From: Natrarchaeobius oligotrophus
GTDB lineage: Archaea > Halobacteriota > Halobacteria > Halobacteriales > Natrialbaceae
Assembly (NCBI RefSeq): GCF_003841465.1
Contig: NZ_REFZ01000069.1
Location: 1-54,804, forward strand
Direction: 5' to 3'
Length of the DNA: 54,804 bases
A model generated the notes under the pieces. The model was not told where the DNA came from and searched no databases. It saw only the letters and a list, made by a program, of their open reading frames with translations. The position numbers and the translations under genes were made by a program. Positions 39,667 through 47,491 of this stretch are shown piece after piece; within the stretch, counting starts at the first letter, position 1; every line of letters starts with the position of its first letter.

Positions 39667-39897
39667 CTACCGCAGTTGGCTGAACAGATCGTCGCGGAAA
39701 TTCCGAAGCTGCTCTCCGAGCCGGCGGTCGACGATCGTGTCGATCTCCTCGAGAAGCTCGTCCGGGACGTCGTCTGTCGAGTCCGGGCCGTCCTCGAGAC
39801 GTCGCTTCAGAAACTCCTCGTAGGACTCGCCGTCGCGTTTGCGCTCCTGGAGATCCTCGCGGAACTCCGTCGAAACCGGAATGCTGCTATCGGTCAT
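39667..39897 (-). CDS. Small antitoxin-like/ribbon-helix-helix candidate
   Basis: 76 residues: SIPVSTEFREDLQERKRDGESYEEFLKRRLED resembles haloarchaeal VapB-type/RHH DNA-binding N-termini (beta strand then two helices). The C-terminal helix (ELLEEIDTIVDRRLGEQLRNFRDDLF) is probably for oligomerisation. No toxin gene is directly adjacent, so a plain regulator is equally likely. Confidence 0.7.
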   Translation of the reverse strand: MTDSSIPVSTEFREDLQERKRDGESYEEFLKRRLEDGPDSTDDVPDELLEEIDTIVDRRLGEQLRNFRDDLFSQLR

Positions 39898-39903
39898 AGG
39901 ATT

Positions 39904-40110
39904 CTATGAGATGGTCGGTTCGGGAACGCAGTCCGCACAAGCGAGGCAGTTCCGTCGACGGTCATCGTCCGGGTCGATGCTGGCCTCGTAGACGAAGAGG
40001 TACTCGGCAGTATTCGTACACGGATCCGGCCCGTCGCCGCGATACATCGGGCATTGCTCGTCGGTCTCGATCTTGGTGCGGTCGTAAATCGTTGGCTCGC
40101 GGGGAGTCAT
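39904..40110 (-). CDS. Cys-rich hypothetical protein
   Basis: 68 residues with CPMYRGDGPDPC and CLACADC motifs, a plausible zinc site. Occurs in a run of short leftward genes between the tRNA region and TerS. Function unknown. Confidence 0.68.
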   Translation of the reverse strand: MTPREPTIYDRTKIETDEQCPMYRGDGPDPCTNTAEYLFVYEASIDPDDDRRRNCLACADCVPEPTIS

Positions 40111-40149
40111 GGCTTTCTATGAGGCACGTTACAGCGGAACTCCGGGGAG

Positions 40150-40323
40150 TCAATCGGTGATCGGAAAGGACGTCGTCGCCGGCACGTCGGCGTTCGGCGA
40201 CGGGCCCGGACGGACAGCGTTGAGGCAGTGTCGACAGACACCGTCGCCGCGGTAGGTTGCCGGCGCGTCGAACATGCCGCCCTCGGGGCACTCAGCGACG
40301 AGCTCGAGCGTGCAGATCCACAT
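40150..40323 (-). CDS. Small Cys-rich protein
   Basis: 57 residues, MWICTLELVAECPEGG... GVCRHCLNAVRPG. Four Cys plus one His in a C...C...CxHC arrangement suggest a zinc knuckle. Starts 4 bases after the stop of the 40328 membrane protein gene. Function unknown. Confidence 0.66.
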   Translation of the reverse strand: MWICTLELVAECPEGGMFDAPATYRGDGVCRHCLNAVRPGPSPNADVPATTSFPITD

Positions 40324-40327
40324 GGGG

Positions 40328-40633
40328 TTAGTCCTCGCGATCGGAGTCGTCGCTCGTGTTTTTCGAGTGTCCGTTTTTGAACGTGACCGAGATGTACCGG
40401 GTGATTTCGACTTCTTTCACTTCCGCAGCATGATAAAAGAGGAATAGCAGGACGCCCATCGCCAGTGCGTGATGCGGGTGGACGTCCCAGAGGACCGTGA
40501 AGACGAGAAACCCGGTCGCCATCGATGCATAGAGGATGCTTTTGATCACCTTCCATCGATCGGACGACATGTATTCATTGACTCTCCGTTGGTTCTCGAT
40601 GCAGTTCTGGTACGGGTTTGGTTCGAAACTCAT
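40328..40633 (-). CDS. Two-helix membrane protein
   Basis: 101 residues. Two hydrophobic segments, VIKSILYASMATGFLVFTVLW and HHALAMGVLLFLFYHAA, separated by a short turn, with charged N- and C-termini. The topology resembles small viral membrane proteins including holins, but no lytic enzyme is nearby, so the lysis role is only a possibility. Overlaps the next gene by 4 bases. Confidence 0.75.
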   Translation of the reverse strand: MSFEPNPYQNCIENQRRVNEYMSSDRWKVIKSILYASMATGFLVFTVLWDVHPHHALAMGVLLFLFYHAAEVKEVEITRYISVTFKNGHSKNTSDDSDRED

Positions 40634-41223
40634 GATTCATCGATATCGCTGATAGCAGAGGGCTGGGGGTCGATTCCGAGATCCTGGGCTGCTTCCTGAC
40701 GCCCGTAATCGATGTCCATCCCGACACCGCGGTAGTGTTCCTCGACGAGATCCCAGCGCCAGCTGTTCGCCTCAGCATGCGCCGTCACGATCGTGCCGCC
40801 GCCTGGAGCCTCGAACAGCGTCACGTGAACCTGGCGTTTGCAAAGCCACTCCGGGGCGCCGGGGAACGGTTTCGAGCCATAGTGCCGAGCGTACGAGGCC
40901 ACCTCGGTGTTGCCGTTCCAGTCGGTTTTCAGCGCGGCGAGTGGCTCGACGAGATAGCCGGCCTCCTCGAGATCGGCGACGACGTCCTCGTGCGGGACGT
41001 CCAGCGTCGCGACGTGCTCTCGCCTCGAGGTCTCGTAGGCTGCGTAGAACTCGTCGCCGAGTTTGTGTTTCGCGACGGCGTGGGCCATCGGGATGAAGAC
41101 GCGCCGGAGCGGTTGCCATGGAATCTCATAGAACTGCGGCCCGTAGTAAAAGCGGGCGGCGCCGAGACCCGCAATGCCAACGGCGGCGAGCTCGTAGATG
41201 TGATCGAGTATTGGTTCGAGCAT
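40630..41223 (-). CDS. Membrane-anchored hypothetical protein
   Basis: 197 residues. N-terminal segment LAAVGIAGLGAARFYYG is a single hydrophobic helix or signal anchor; the rest is soluble, with GTIVTAHAEANSWRWDLVEEHYRG and a Gly-Asp-rich end. Overlaps the two-helix membrane protein gene, so they may act together at the cell membrane. Not recognised. Confidence 0.76.
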   Translation of the reverse strand: MLEPILDHIYELAAVGIAGLGAARFYYGPQFYEIPWQPLRRVFIPMAHAVAKHKLGDEFYAAYETSRREHVATLDVPHEDVVADLEEAGYLVEPLAALKTDWNGNTEVASYARHYGSKPFPGAPEWLCKRQVHVTLFEAPGGGTIVTAHAEANSWRWDLVEEHYRGVGMDIDYGRQEAAQDLGIDPQPSAISDIDES

Positions 41224-41243
41224 GTTGTACAAACGAGAGGGAA

Positions 41244-41316
41244 TCGGATCGGTAGGAGTCGAACCTACGTGTTCTCGGTCTACAGCCGAGCGCGTCGGCC
41301 ACTGCGCTACGATCCG
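41244..41316 (-). tRNA. tRNA-Tyr (GUA)
   Basis: Acceptor CGGATCG (41316-41310) pairs with CGATCCG (41251-41245), followed by discriminator A at 41244. The C1-G72 pair is the archaeal tRNA-Tyr identity element. The anticodon stem is CTCGG/CCGAG with loop CTGTAGA, giving anticodon GUA. The T-arm is GTAGG-TTCGACT-CCTAC. No intron and no encoded CCA. It may compensate for viral codon use or act against host tRNA cleavage. Confidence 0.92.
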
Positions 41317-41335
41317 TGGTCGCAGGGATTTCTGT

Positions 41336-41425
41336 GTCGCCCCCTTGACGGCGACTTCCGCGATGGTATTCCCACTCGTGGCGGTACTCCGGTCGCGGCA
41401 GACCGGTGGCAGCGCACGGGGCGAC
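41336..41425. repeat. 90-nt structured element between the two tRNA genes
   Basis: GTCGCCCC (41336-41343) pairs perfectly with GGGGCGAC (41418-41425), a 8-bp closing stem. Inside is a 6-bp hairpin CCGGTC/GACCGG (41389-41394/41401-41406). It has a tRNA-like size but no T-loop TTCGA, so it may be a decayed tRNA or another folded RNA. Confidence 0.45.
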
Positions 41426-41440
41426 CGTGACACTGTCGGA

Positions 41441-41513
41441 TGAGTCGACTCGGATTCGAACCGAGACACGCCGCTTCTTCAAAGCGGTGCGCTCCCAGTT
41501 GCGCTACCGACTC
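41441..41513 (-). tRNA. tRNA-Phe (GAA)
   Basis: Acceptor GAGTCGG (41513-41507) pairs with TCGACTC (41448-41442); discriminator A at 41441. Anticodon arm CCGCT-TTGAAGA-AGCGG gives anticodon GAA. T-arm CTCGG-TTCGAAT-CCGAG. D-arm GCGC...GCGC. No encoded CCA, no intron. The acceptor differs from the usual archaeal GCC-starting tRNA-Phe. Confidence 0.9.
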
Positions 41514-42051
41514 GTGTGTAGAGAGGTCTGAAAGCGGGCTGGTGGAACGTGATTCGCGGCCGTGGGTCGACGTCGAGATCGCGCGCTTTCGCGGGCGGTC
41601 GATCGTCGAGCCGCCGACGTCCGAGTTGTCCCCGGGGTGGCCGACGGCAAACCCGCACCGCGTGCTCGTCGCGAACCTGGTGACAGTATCGAGATGAACC
41701 GAACTACCAACGAACTCCGTGTCGTAATCGTGACAGTCGCCGCGTGAAGCGATGGATCGTGCCGGGTAGGCGTTCCGATCGATATGCGTCACCAGCCCTG
41801 GGTCGCGACGAGAAACGGGTCTGTTCGAAGAGGATAGAGGGGGAGCCCTCAGTCCGATGTGCTCGGTCACCAGGCGAGCAGGGGTCGGGACGTCATCGGG
41901 ACCCCGGCGTGGGGAGTCGAACCCCGTCTGCGGCCTACCGCCGCCGGGGAGAGAGGATGTCGCGAGTTGACCAGGTTTGCGTGCGGCCATCGAGCCGCGT
42001 CTGGAGCCCTCCGGTCTTGGACTTCGTCCGTCGACCATCATCGGGGGTCGG
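41514..42051. other. 538-bp stretch without a convincing gene (tRNA-region debris)
   Basis: No frame here has the acidic composition or overlaps typical of the neighbours. Contains an armless tRNA-like element (41902-41949), a TGCTCG/CGAGCA hairpin (41860-41865/41875-41880), a GAGGG/CCCTC hairpin (41837-41841/41846-41850), and a 14-16 bp direct duplication around TCATCGGGG near 42039-42065. Likely a noncoding RNA-rich region or tRNA-gene remnants. Confidence 0.5.
41902..41949 (-). ncRNA. Armless tRNA-like element (acceptor plus T-arm)
   Basis: CCCCGGC (41949-41943) pairs with GCCGGGG (41908-41902), and a T-arm GGGG-TTCGACT-CCCC lies next to the 3' half. In place of the D and anticodon arms there is only about 15 nt, forming GCGG-TAGG-CCGC. 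It is 48 nt long. Either a tRNA pseudogene with an internal deletion or a mini-tRNA-like RNA. Confidence 0.5.
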
Positions 42052-42414
42052 TCATCGGGGATCGGTCGCGATGAAATGCTGAATGTCCGCGATCTGTTGG
42101 GACGACCATCGACCCGACTCGCGAGCTGCATCGGCGTCGATCGCGTCCGGATAGCCCGTAATCACCTCGCGGGTCGCGGCGTCGACGACCAGAGTGTAGG
42201 AGACGCCGCCGAACTCCTCGCGAAGATGGTAGATGTCGCGGTTGACCTTCGTCGCCGTCCCGCGCTCGATACAGCCCCGGACGATATCGCCGTCCAGGTG
42301 CCGCTTTCGGTCGCCGTTCAGCCCTTTGATCTTCTGGCCGAAGTGCGTCTCCGGCCGCCAGGCCGACGGTTCCCGGGGGAGCGGGGGCGATGCATCCGTC
42401 GGCTCCGTGGACAT
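42052..42414 (-). CDS. Hypothetical protein, toxin-like fold possible
   Basis: 120 residues. RHLDGDIVRGCIERGTATKVNRDIYHLREEFGGVSYTLVVDAATREVITGYPD looks like a short helix followed by a small beta-sheet, the layout of DUF4258/barnase-like RNase toxins, but conserved active-site residues cannot be confirmed. Lies just downstream of the 42419 zinc protein gene. Confidence 0.72.
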   Translation of the reverse strand: MSTEPTDASPPLPREPSAWRPETHFGQKIKGLNGDRKRHLDGDIVRGCIERGTATKVNRDIYHLREEFGGVSYTLVVDAATREVITGYPDAIDADAARESGRWSSQQIADIQHFIATDPR

Positions 42415-42418
42415 GGCG

Positions 42419-42991
42419 TTAGTCGCTGACCGCGACCGGCGTCGACGACGTCGACGTTGCGTGGGGTGGGCGCTTGAGTGCGCGAGCGAACGCGATCGCC
42501 ATCACTTCCGTCTCGTGGCCCTGGGCAGCTCGGCGCTGTTTCAGCTCGCGGACGGTCGCGCCGAAGCGCTTGCCGTCGAGCTCGTGATCGGTCTCGTAGG
42601 ACACGTAGCGGAAGATGTTCTTGACGAGTGGCTTGAGCTCCTCGAGGGATTTGTTCCGGTGGTTGCCGTTGCAGTCGGTCCCGCAGTGAAGGCAGTAACA
42701 GGTGCCGAACCGCCGGTTGTGATCCCACGGCGTGTGTTCCTGCGAGCCGTTCTCCGTTCGATCGTACCACTCGTTGATCTCGAGGTACTGTGGCGGGCTC
42801 TCGCGGTAGTCCTCGAGCAGCTTCTCCGACGGTTGCTCGAGTTTCTTCCGGTGTTTGGGCCCGACTGTCCTGATCTGTGAGAAACAGGAATTACAGACCT
42901 CACTCGAGTGCCAGATCAGCCGCTTGAAGGTCTTATACCCTCGTTCATCGGACGGACGCGTCTCGAACGGAAGGTTTGTGAACTGTCTCAT
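42419..42991 (-). CDS. Zinc-binding hypothetical protein
   Basis: 190 residues. CNSC near residue 33 and CYCLHCGTDC near residue 97 form a split zinc-binding module. The middle contains many basic/aromatic residues (HRKKLEQPSEKLLEDY, RRFGTCYCLHCG), suggesting nucleic-acid binding. ATG at 42991 chosen because the residues upstream are GC-rich noncoding DNA with a promoter at 43105. Confidence 0.75.
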   Translation of the reverse strand: MRQFTNLPFETRPSDERGYKTFKRLIWHSSEVCNSCFSQIRTVGPKHRKKLEQPSEKLLEDYRESPPQYLEINEWYDRTENGSQEHTPWDHNRRFGTCYCLHCGTDCNGNHRNKSLEELKPLVKNIFRYVSYETDHELDGKRFGATVRELKQRRAAQGHETEVMAIAFARALKRPPHATSTSSTPVAVSD

Positions 42992-43036
42992 GGCTGCGAG
43001 GAAAGGGTCGGACCACGGGCTGTGGGACAAAGACGG

Positions 43037-43112
43037 CCGGCGGATGCCGGCGGCCTGTTCGGCGAGCCCTCGACTGTGGTCTTACTATCAATTCGTGAGA
43101 GTGTCATAAATA
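43037..43112 (-). promoter_or_regulatory. Promoter with hairpin leader
   Basis: On the minus strand a TATA element TATTTATG lies at 43112-43105, predicting initiation near 43080. The leader holds CCGGC-GGAT-GCCGG (43037-43050). It would drive the genes from 42991 leftwards. Confidence 0.45.
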
Positions 43113-43136
43113 GACGATAGTTACCGGGGTATGGTG

Positions 43137-43373
43137 TCACTTATTGGCCGAGTAGAATTTCTCTCTCGCGTCAGTAAGCCCTCTGTCACGTGTGATGACG
43201 CCCGTATCCTCGAGCGCGTAGAGTGCTTCCCTTGCTGTCCGTGGGTCGATAGCGGCCCGGTCGGCGATTTCGGCCTGTGTGAGGCTTGTTTCGGCTGACT
43301 CGAGGACGACGTACACGAGTTTGGCCGTCGACGAGTGATCCGAGATCGCCGTCGGGAACGGTGAGTCACTCAT
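43137..43373 (-). CDS. Winged-helix DNA-binding protein
   Basis: 78 residues. SSTAKLVYVVLESAETSLTQAEIADRAAIDPRTAREALYALEDTGVITRDRGL is a compact MarR/TrmB-type winged helix that fills almost the whole protein. ATG at 43373 overlaps the stop of the zinc-ribbon gene upstream. Likely a small regulator. Confidence 0.82.
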   Translation of the reverse strand: MSDSPFPTAISDHSSTAKLVYVVLESAETSLTQAEIADRAAIDPRTAREALYALEDTGVITRDRGLTDAREKFYSANK

Positions 43374-43647
43374 CGTCGACCAGCTCCTGGAGGACGTCGA
43401 TGTTGGCGGTCGGGACGAGCAGCCGAAACGCGTGTTCGAACGATCGCGGAGGCTCGTTGGCGGGATCGGCGTCGACGGCGCGCGCTCGAGAGAGCATCGT
43501 CCGGTAGGCCTCGCGGAGATCCGGGTGGACGTCGTCGCGATCGTCGAACCAGTCCTGTGGTTGGCCGCAGCTGCGGCAGTACCTCGAGGCCGCGGTGATC
43601 CGCGTCTCGCAGTGCGGGCAGTGGTTGGTGTAAGAACCACCCGTCAC
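43366..43647 (-). CDS. Zinc-ribbon protein
   Basis: 93 residues from a GTG start overlapping the previous stop (GTGA). CPHC near residue 10 and CRSCG near residue 24 make a double-CxxC ribbon. The C-terminal half is helical (SFEHAFRLLVPTANIDVLQELVDDE). Next gene is a winged helix, so both may form a regulatory pair. Confidence 0.76.
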   Translation of the reverse strand: MTGGSYTNHCPHCETRITAASRYCRSCGQPQDWFDDRDDVHPDLREAYRTMLSRARAVDADPANEPPRSFEHAFRLLVPTANIDVLQELVDDE

Positions 43648-43871
43648 GATGGCTCACCCGTCATGTCGAGTTGCATATCGACGTCGGTCTGCTCGCCCCA
43701 GCCGTCTTCGCCGTCGGACTGGCACTTATAGGAGTGTGAGTAGACGACGCGGGTCGCGATGCCCTGGTTCTGCTCGGGTTCGAGGTCGGCGGCGTCGAGC
43801 GAGCGCTCGAGCGTCCACCCGCAGGACTTGCACTCGGCGCGAATGACGCCCACGGGTTGCTGGTTACTCAT
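43644..43871 (-). CDS. Zinc-ribbon-like hypothetical protein
   Basis: 75 residues. CKSCGWTLERS near residue 14 and YKCQSDG near residue 49 give at least three Cys. ATG at 43871 overlaps the stop of the 43864 gene. Member of a run of short, overlapping leftward genes. Function unknown. Confidence 0.7.
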   Translation of the reverse strand: MSNQQPVGVIRAECKSCGWTLERSLDAADLEPEQNQGIATRVVYSHSYKCQSDGEDGWGEQTDVDMQLDMTGEPS

Positions 43872-44109
43872 CGCGATCGGCCCCCTCAGACTGCTCGGTT
43901 CCCGTGTCTTGTTGTCGGAGTTCGTGGTTCCCATACTGGATATAAACGGGCGTCCCTCGCAGACAGTGGTAAGCGTGAGACGCGAGGTAGAACGGTAGTA
44001 ACGCCACTCTTTGCCAGAGTGGAAGGTCTGACTCGGGCCGCAGTCCAGACCACAGGAACGCGCCACTGCTCCGTTCAGTATCGCTCGAGGCGTTGTCGTC
44101 ACTCGACAT
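43864..44109 (-). CDS. Hypothetical protein with possible membrane contact
   Basis: 81 residues. A central segment LPLWQRVALLPFYLASHAYHCLRG is hydrophobic and amphipathic, flanked by acidic, polar termini (MSSDDNASSDTERSS, DTGTEQSEGADRDE). It overlaps the 44099 gene by 11 bases. No known family. Confidence 0.66.
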   Translation of the reverse strand: MSSDDNASSDTERSSGAFLWSGLRPESDLPLWQRVALLPFYLASHAYHCLRGTPVYIQYGNHELRQQDTGTEQSEGADRDE

Positions 44110-44326
44110 TGCGATCAGCCTCCGTCTGTAGTGAACGCTCGATTTGGTCGATCGCGTTCTGTGCTCGCTCTTGAACTAACTCGTCTCCGTCCGGCCGAAT
44201 GTGGTCCGAGAACATCCGCTTCGCAACCCTAAATTCGGCTCTGTCGAACACCTCAGACGCGTCGTAGGCATCGCCGCCGTAGAGGACCTGTCTAACCTTT
44301 TGCTCAACGAGTTTTCGATCCACCAT
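44099..44326 (-). CDS. Hypothetical helical protein
   Basis: 75 residues, MVDRKLVEQKVRQVLYGGDAYDASEVFDRAEFRVAKRMFSDH... AQNAIDQIERSLQTE. Mostly helical, no known domain. Its ATG (44326-44324) touches the stop of the 44326 gene. Confidence 0.66.
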   Translation of the reverse strand: MVDRKLVEQKVRQVLYGGDAYDASEVFDRAEFRVAKRMFSDHIRPDGDELVQERAQNAIDQIERSLQTEADRNVE

Positions 44327-44526
44327 TAGGCACCACCCGTGCGTACTTGCCGATGCTCTCTCCAGCCGAGTTTCTTCTCCTGCTTCCATTCGTCGTCGCA
44401 ACTCCGCTTCTTCTCAAGGTATACGGCTTCTAACCCCGAGACTTCTTTTGTGACGATTCGGAACAGAGCGCCCTGATAGCGATAGCGAACCTGTTCCATT
44501 CCGCTCGAGGTGTTGTCGTCAGACAT
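44326..44526 (-). CDS. Hypothetical protein
   Basis: 66 residues, MSDDNTSSGMEQVRYRYQGALFRIVTKEVSGLEAVYLEKKRS. Short beta stretch then a basic helix. Starts one base before the stop of the large 44527 gene ends. Not recognised. Confidence 0.66.
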   Translation of the reverse strand: MSDDNTSSGMEQVRYRYQGALFRIVTKEVSGLEAVYLEKKRSCDDEWKQEKKLGWREHRQVRTGGA

Positions 44527-47064
44527 CTACCCAGCCACCTCCGTTGAACCGCCGAGCGAGAGCGGTTGTTGCTCGACTGTCGGGCCCATCGTCACGACCG
44601 TCTCCTCCGTGGGCGACGGTCGATCGACGTCGACGAGCCGGACCCCAAGGTCGAACCACGGGCCCAGTTCGTCGTGATCCTCGAGCAGCCAGGGATCCGG
44701 CGGCCAGAACAGAACCCTTCCGAGCGGGTCGTCCGGATCGCCGTACCGCTTCGGTGGCAAGTACTCGAGCAGCAGGCCGTCGGCAGCGTCCAGGAGGTCG
44801 CCGCTCTCGACGAGCGGTGGGACGAGTGCCTCCCGGCGTTCCTCGGGCGTCTGGAACGAGAGTGTGAGACGATAGCCGTCCTCTCCGTCGAGAACGCCCA
44901 GCGACACGAGCATGGTCTCGTGATTGCGGACCGTTCGCGTCGAGACGTCCGCTCGATCCGCCAGTTCGCTCTGTGACAGTGGCCGGTCAGCCTCGAGAAG
45001 TGCCTTCACGATCGCCCCGGCTGACGGCGGGAGTTCGGGAAGGATCGACGTCGTCGGCAGGGTGGCGAAAGCGTACCGGAGCTCGTCGACGCGAAGATCT
45101 CGAGGCTCGTCTTCGCTGGCGAGTTGCTCGAGTGCTCGTGCCGCTGCGAACGGATCCGGGACGAACGCGTGACAGAGCGTGACGCCGACATCCGTCGGTC
45201 GGATGCGCTTTGGGAGGAGGATGCGGTTCGCGACGGCTGCGATCGCCGAGCGGTCCGGCTCGGTGACCGGAACGCGAACTGCAACCTCCGGCGCGTCCTC
45301 GTGGAGATCGTCGGGAGAGCCGAGTGCTGCCTCGAGGGGCTCGCGAAGGCGATGTGCGTCCGGTCCGCGAACAACGATCGAGCCGATCAGCCGCCCCATT
45401 GGATTGTGGGCATCAACCGTCGGCGTGAACGCTGCGGATCGTTTCTCGGATCGTGATTCGAACAGCTGGCGATAGACGTTGTACGCGTCGTCTTTGGCGT
45501 CAGTGTAGCGAGACTGGATCGCCGCCGAGATCGCGACGGTGATCGCCAGCTCCTCGAGGTCGTCACGATCGGCGCCGGATGGAACGCGAATCTCTCGGAC
45601 GAGATCTATCCCTGCGGCATCCAGGAGGTGGACGATTGAGCCGGTCAGACCGTGAGCCAGACGCATGATCGCCGAGCGGAAGGCATCGCGATCGTCGTAG
45701 TTGCCGTTGCGAAGATCAACCGTGAGGTCCTGGATGCGTTGGCCCCAGTCGACGAGCTCGTCACGGAGGATCTGCGGATCCGCAAGGGCCTCGTCGGAGA
45801 GTGCTCCGATACAGCGACCGGCCCGGAGGATCGCCGGTGGTTCGTCGATCGCGAGGACTCGGGACGGCGGGAGGATGTCGTCCAAAAACCACGGGGTCGC
45901 TAACGCCACTGCGGTACTCACCGTGTAGGGTAGGGGCTCGCTCGCCTGTACAGCTACCACGGCCTCGTCGGCGTTGCGGTCGTAGCTCACCTCGTGTGTT
46001 CGGCCGTCTCCGGCCGGTAGCTGGCCGTCTGTGACGGCCACGCTGCCCGCGGTCGCACAGGCCGCCGCTGCAGCGTGGTTGTGGCGGCTCATCCAACCGA
46101 CGTCGAACGGCCGGGCCCCGTCCTCTCCACCCCCTCCCGTACGCGGGGTTACACGGCACTGGGGAGAGGATTTTCCGGAGTCGCTAACGCAGTCCGAAAG
46201 CTCGCTCTGCCTGCCGATTTCGGCGTCGAGAACGTCCAGTACGCGCCGGCCGGCTTCGAGCAGTTCGACCTTCCGGTTGTTTTTCGGGTCGAACGTCGAA
46301 ACCAGATCGGCTCGCTCGAGTGAGAGGATCGTCTGGCGAACTCGTGAACCATCAACTTCGGGGAACTCGCCGTATAGCTGGCTGTAGGACAGCGCTTCGC
46401 TATCCTCGTCAGCGAGCCGTCGAAGCGTCGCGACGTCTCGGCCGTCCGGATCCAGGTCGGTTACCGCGGCGTCGACGACGTCAGCCAGTGGCCCGTCAGT
46501 ACGGTCCGTGTGACGCCAGTCGCTAACGCCGGGCAGCTGATCACGATGCTCGCATTGGACGAACGCTTGCGTGACGCCCGTCGCGACGAACCGAACGTCG
46601 AGGCCCTGCGAGAGCGCGGCGATCAACCGACAGATCTTCACGCGCTTGCGCCGCTCGAGCTGCTCGAACTCCCGGTCGACAACGAAGGCGATCGTTGGCG
46701 GCTCGCCCTCGAGGGCGTCGAACAGCTTGGCGGTCGCGACGACGTCCTCGACGGTCGAGTGTCCCTGGCCGAGCGTCGGCACGATCTCGGCGCCGAGTCG
46801 CCACGCTTCTCGCCGATCACCGAGCGCGACGTCGCGGATGCGTGACCGAATCCAGTACGGTACGCCTCGCTCCTCGAGGTCGTCGTAGAGCTCGGGAACG
46901 GTCTGGCCGTGGGCGAGCTCGCGAACGGCGCGAACGAACGCGTCGACGACGTCGGCGTGATCGAACAACTCACTCCAGAGGTCGGTCACCGGCTGGTCGG
47001 AGATCTCGATGACGGCCGCTGCCGCCGGAACCTGTCGCGTCGGCGAGAGTCCGGCGTCCGTCAT
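44527..47064 (-). CDS. Large helix-turn-helix protein of unknown function
   Basis: 845 residues. At least two DNA-binding segments are visible: SYSQLYGEFPEVDGSRVRQTILSLERADLVSTF near residue 230-265, and SQSELADRADVSTRTVRNHETMLVSLGVL in the C-terminal fifth, a clear winged helix. The N-terminal part contains PPTIAFVVDREFEQLERRKRVKICRLIAALSQGLDVRFVATG, a nucleotidase/ATPase-like alternation without an obvious Walker A. Large HTH proteins of this kind occur in haloarchaeal viruses and plasmids. Candidate roles are replication control or a master regulator. First large gene after a noncoding stretch. Confidence 0.85.
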   Translation of the reverse strand: MTDAGLSPTRQVPAAAAVIEISDQPVTDLWSELFDHADVVDAFVRAVRELAHGQTVPELYDDLEERGVPYWIRSRIRDVALGDRREAWRLGAEIVPTLGQGHSTVEDVVATAKLFDALEGEPPTIAFVVDREFEQLERRKRVKICRLIAALSQGLDVRFVATGVTQAFVQCEHRDQLPGVSDWRHTDRTDGPLADVVDAAVTDLDPDGRDVATLRRLADEDSEALSYSQLYGEFPEVDGSRVRQTILSLERADLVSTFDPKNNRKVELLEAGRRVLDVLDAEIGRQSELSDCVSDSGKSSPQCRVTPRTGGGGEDGARPFDVGWMSRHNHAAAAACATAGSVAVTDGQLPAGDGRTHEVSYDRNADEAVVAVQASEPLPYTVSTAVALATPWFLDDILPPSRVLAIDEPPAILRAGRCIGALSDEALADPQILRDELVDWGQRIQDLTVDLRNGNYDDRDAFRSAIMRLAHGLTGSIVHLLDAAGIDLVREIRVPSGADRDDLEELAITVAISAAIQSRYTDAKDDAYNVYRQLFESRSEKRSAAFTPTVDAHNPMGRLIGSIVVRGPDAHRLREPLEAALGSPDDLHEDAPEVAVRVPVTEPDRSAIAAVANRILLPKRIRPTDVGVTLCHAFVPDPFAAARALEQLASEDEPRDLRVDELRYAFATLPTTSILPELPPSAGAIVKALLEADRPLSQSELADRADVSTRTVRNHETMLVSLGVLDGEDGYRLTLSFQTPEERREALVPPLVESGDLLDAADGLLLEYLPPKRYGDPDDPLGRVLFWPPDPWLLEDHDELGPWFDLGVRLVDVDRPSPTEETVVTMGPTVEQQPLSLGGSTEVAG

Positions 47065-47392
47065 GCTCGACCACCGCCGGCGGGCGTTTGATCAAAGCCG
47101 TTGCTGGTCGGATCGTGTGCGAGCGACCGGCTTATCGCGGTGGATAGATGCATCTCTCTGGGTGGAATCGCGTATTTGGACCGACGCCGTTGGACAGCGC
47201 CGCCGCTCTCTGTGAGCGCAAACTTTAACTCGATAGCCGCCGCAGAACGAACCAACGAGGCGGGTTCTTCGGGGCGCGCCAACGCCCCGCTGCGGTAACC
47301 ATCGAACAGCGGATGGTATCTGCTCCTATCTTGGTTGCTGCCTGTTTGTCTCGGCCCGTACTTAAATCTAGAAGGACCGTCAGACGGAGCGG
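47065..47392. other. 328-bp intergenic region with terminator-like hairpin
   Basis: GGGGCG-CGCCAA-CGCCCC (47271-47288) is a GC-rich hairpin like the one at 33303-33323 and would end leftward transcription of the genes above. A 30-residue frame (ATG 47153) ends overlapping the 47064 start with ATGA and may be a small leader peptide, but evidence is weak. No other gene is convincing. Confidence 0.45.
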
Positions 47393-47491
47393 TCACAGCG
47401 ACCACCCCGAGCAGCTGACGGCGACGGCGATCGCGAGGCAGATCAGCACGCCAGCGAACAGTGGGACCAACCCGTGCTGCCACGGCTTCAC
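47393..47491 (-). CDS. Small single-pass membrane peptide
   Basis: 32 residues from a GTG start that overlaps the previous stop (GTGA). GLVPLFAGVLICLAIAVAVSC is an evident transmembrane helix. Such single-helix peptides are common in viral genomes; function unknown. Confidence 0.6.
   Translation of the reverse strand: MKPWQHGLVPLFAGVLICLAIAVAVSCSGWSL

Noticed and set aside
41307-42131. 274-residue minus-strand frame across the tRNA region
   Set aside because: It runs through both tRNA genes and is rich in Ser, Arg and His, unlike the acidic proteins of this genome.
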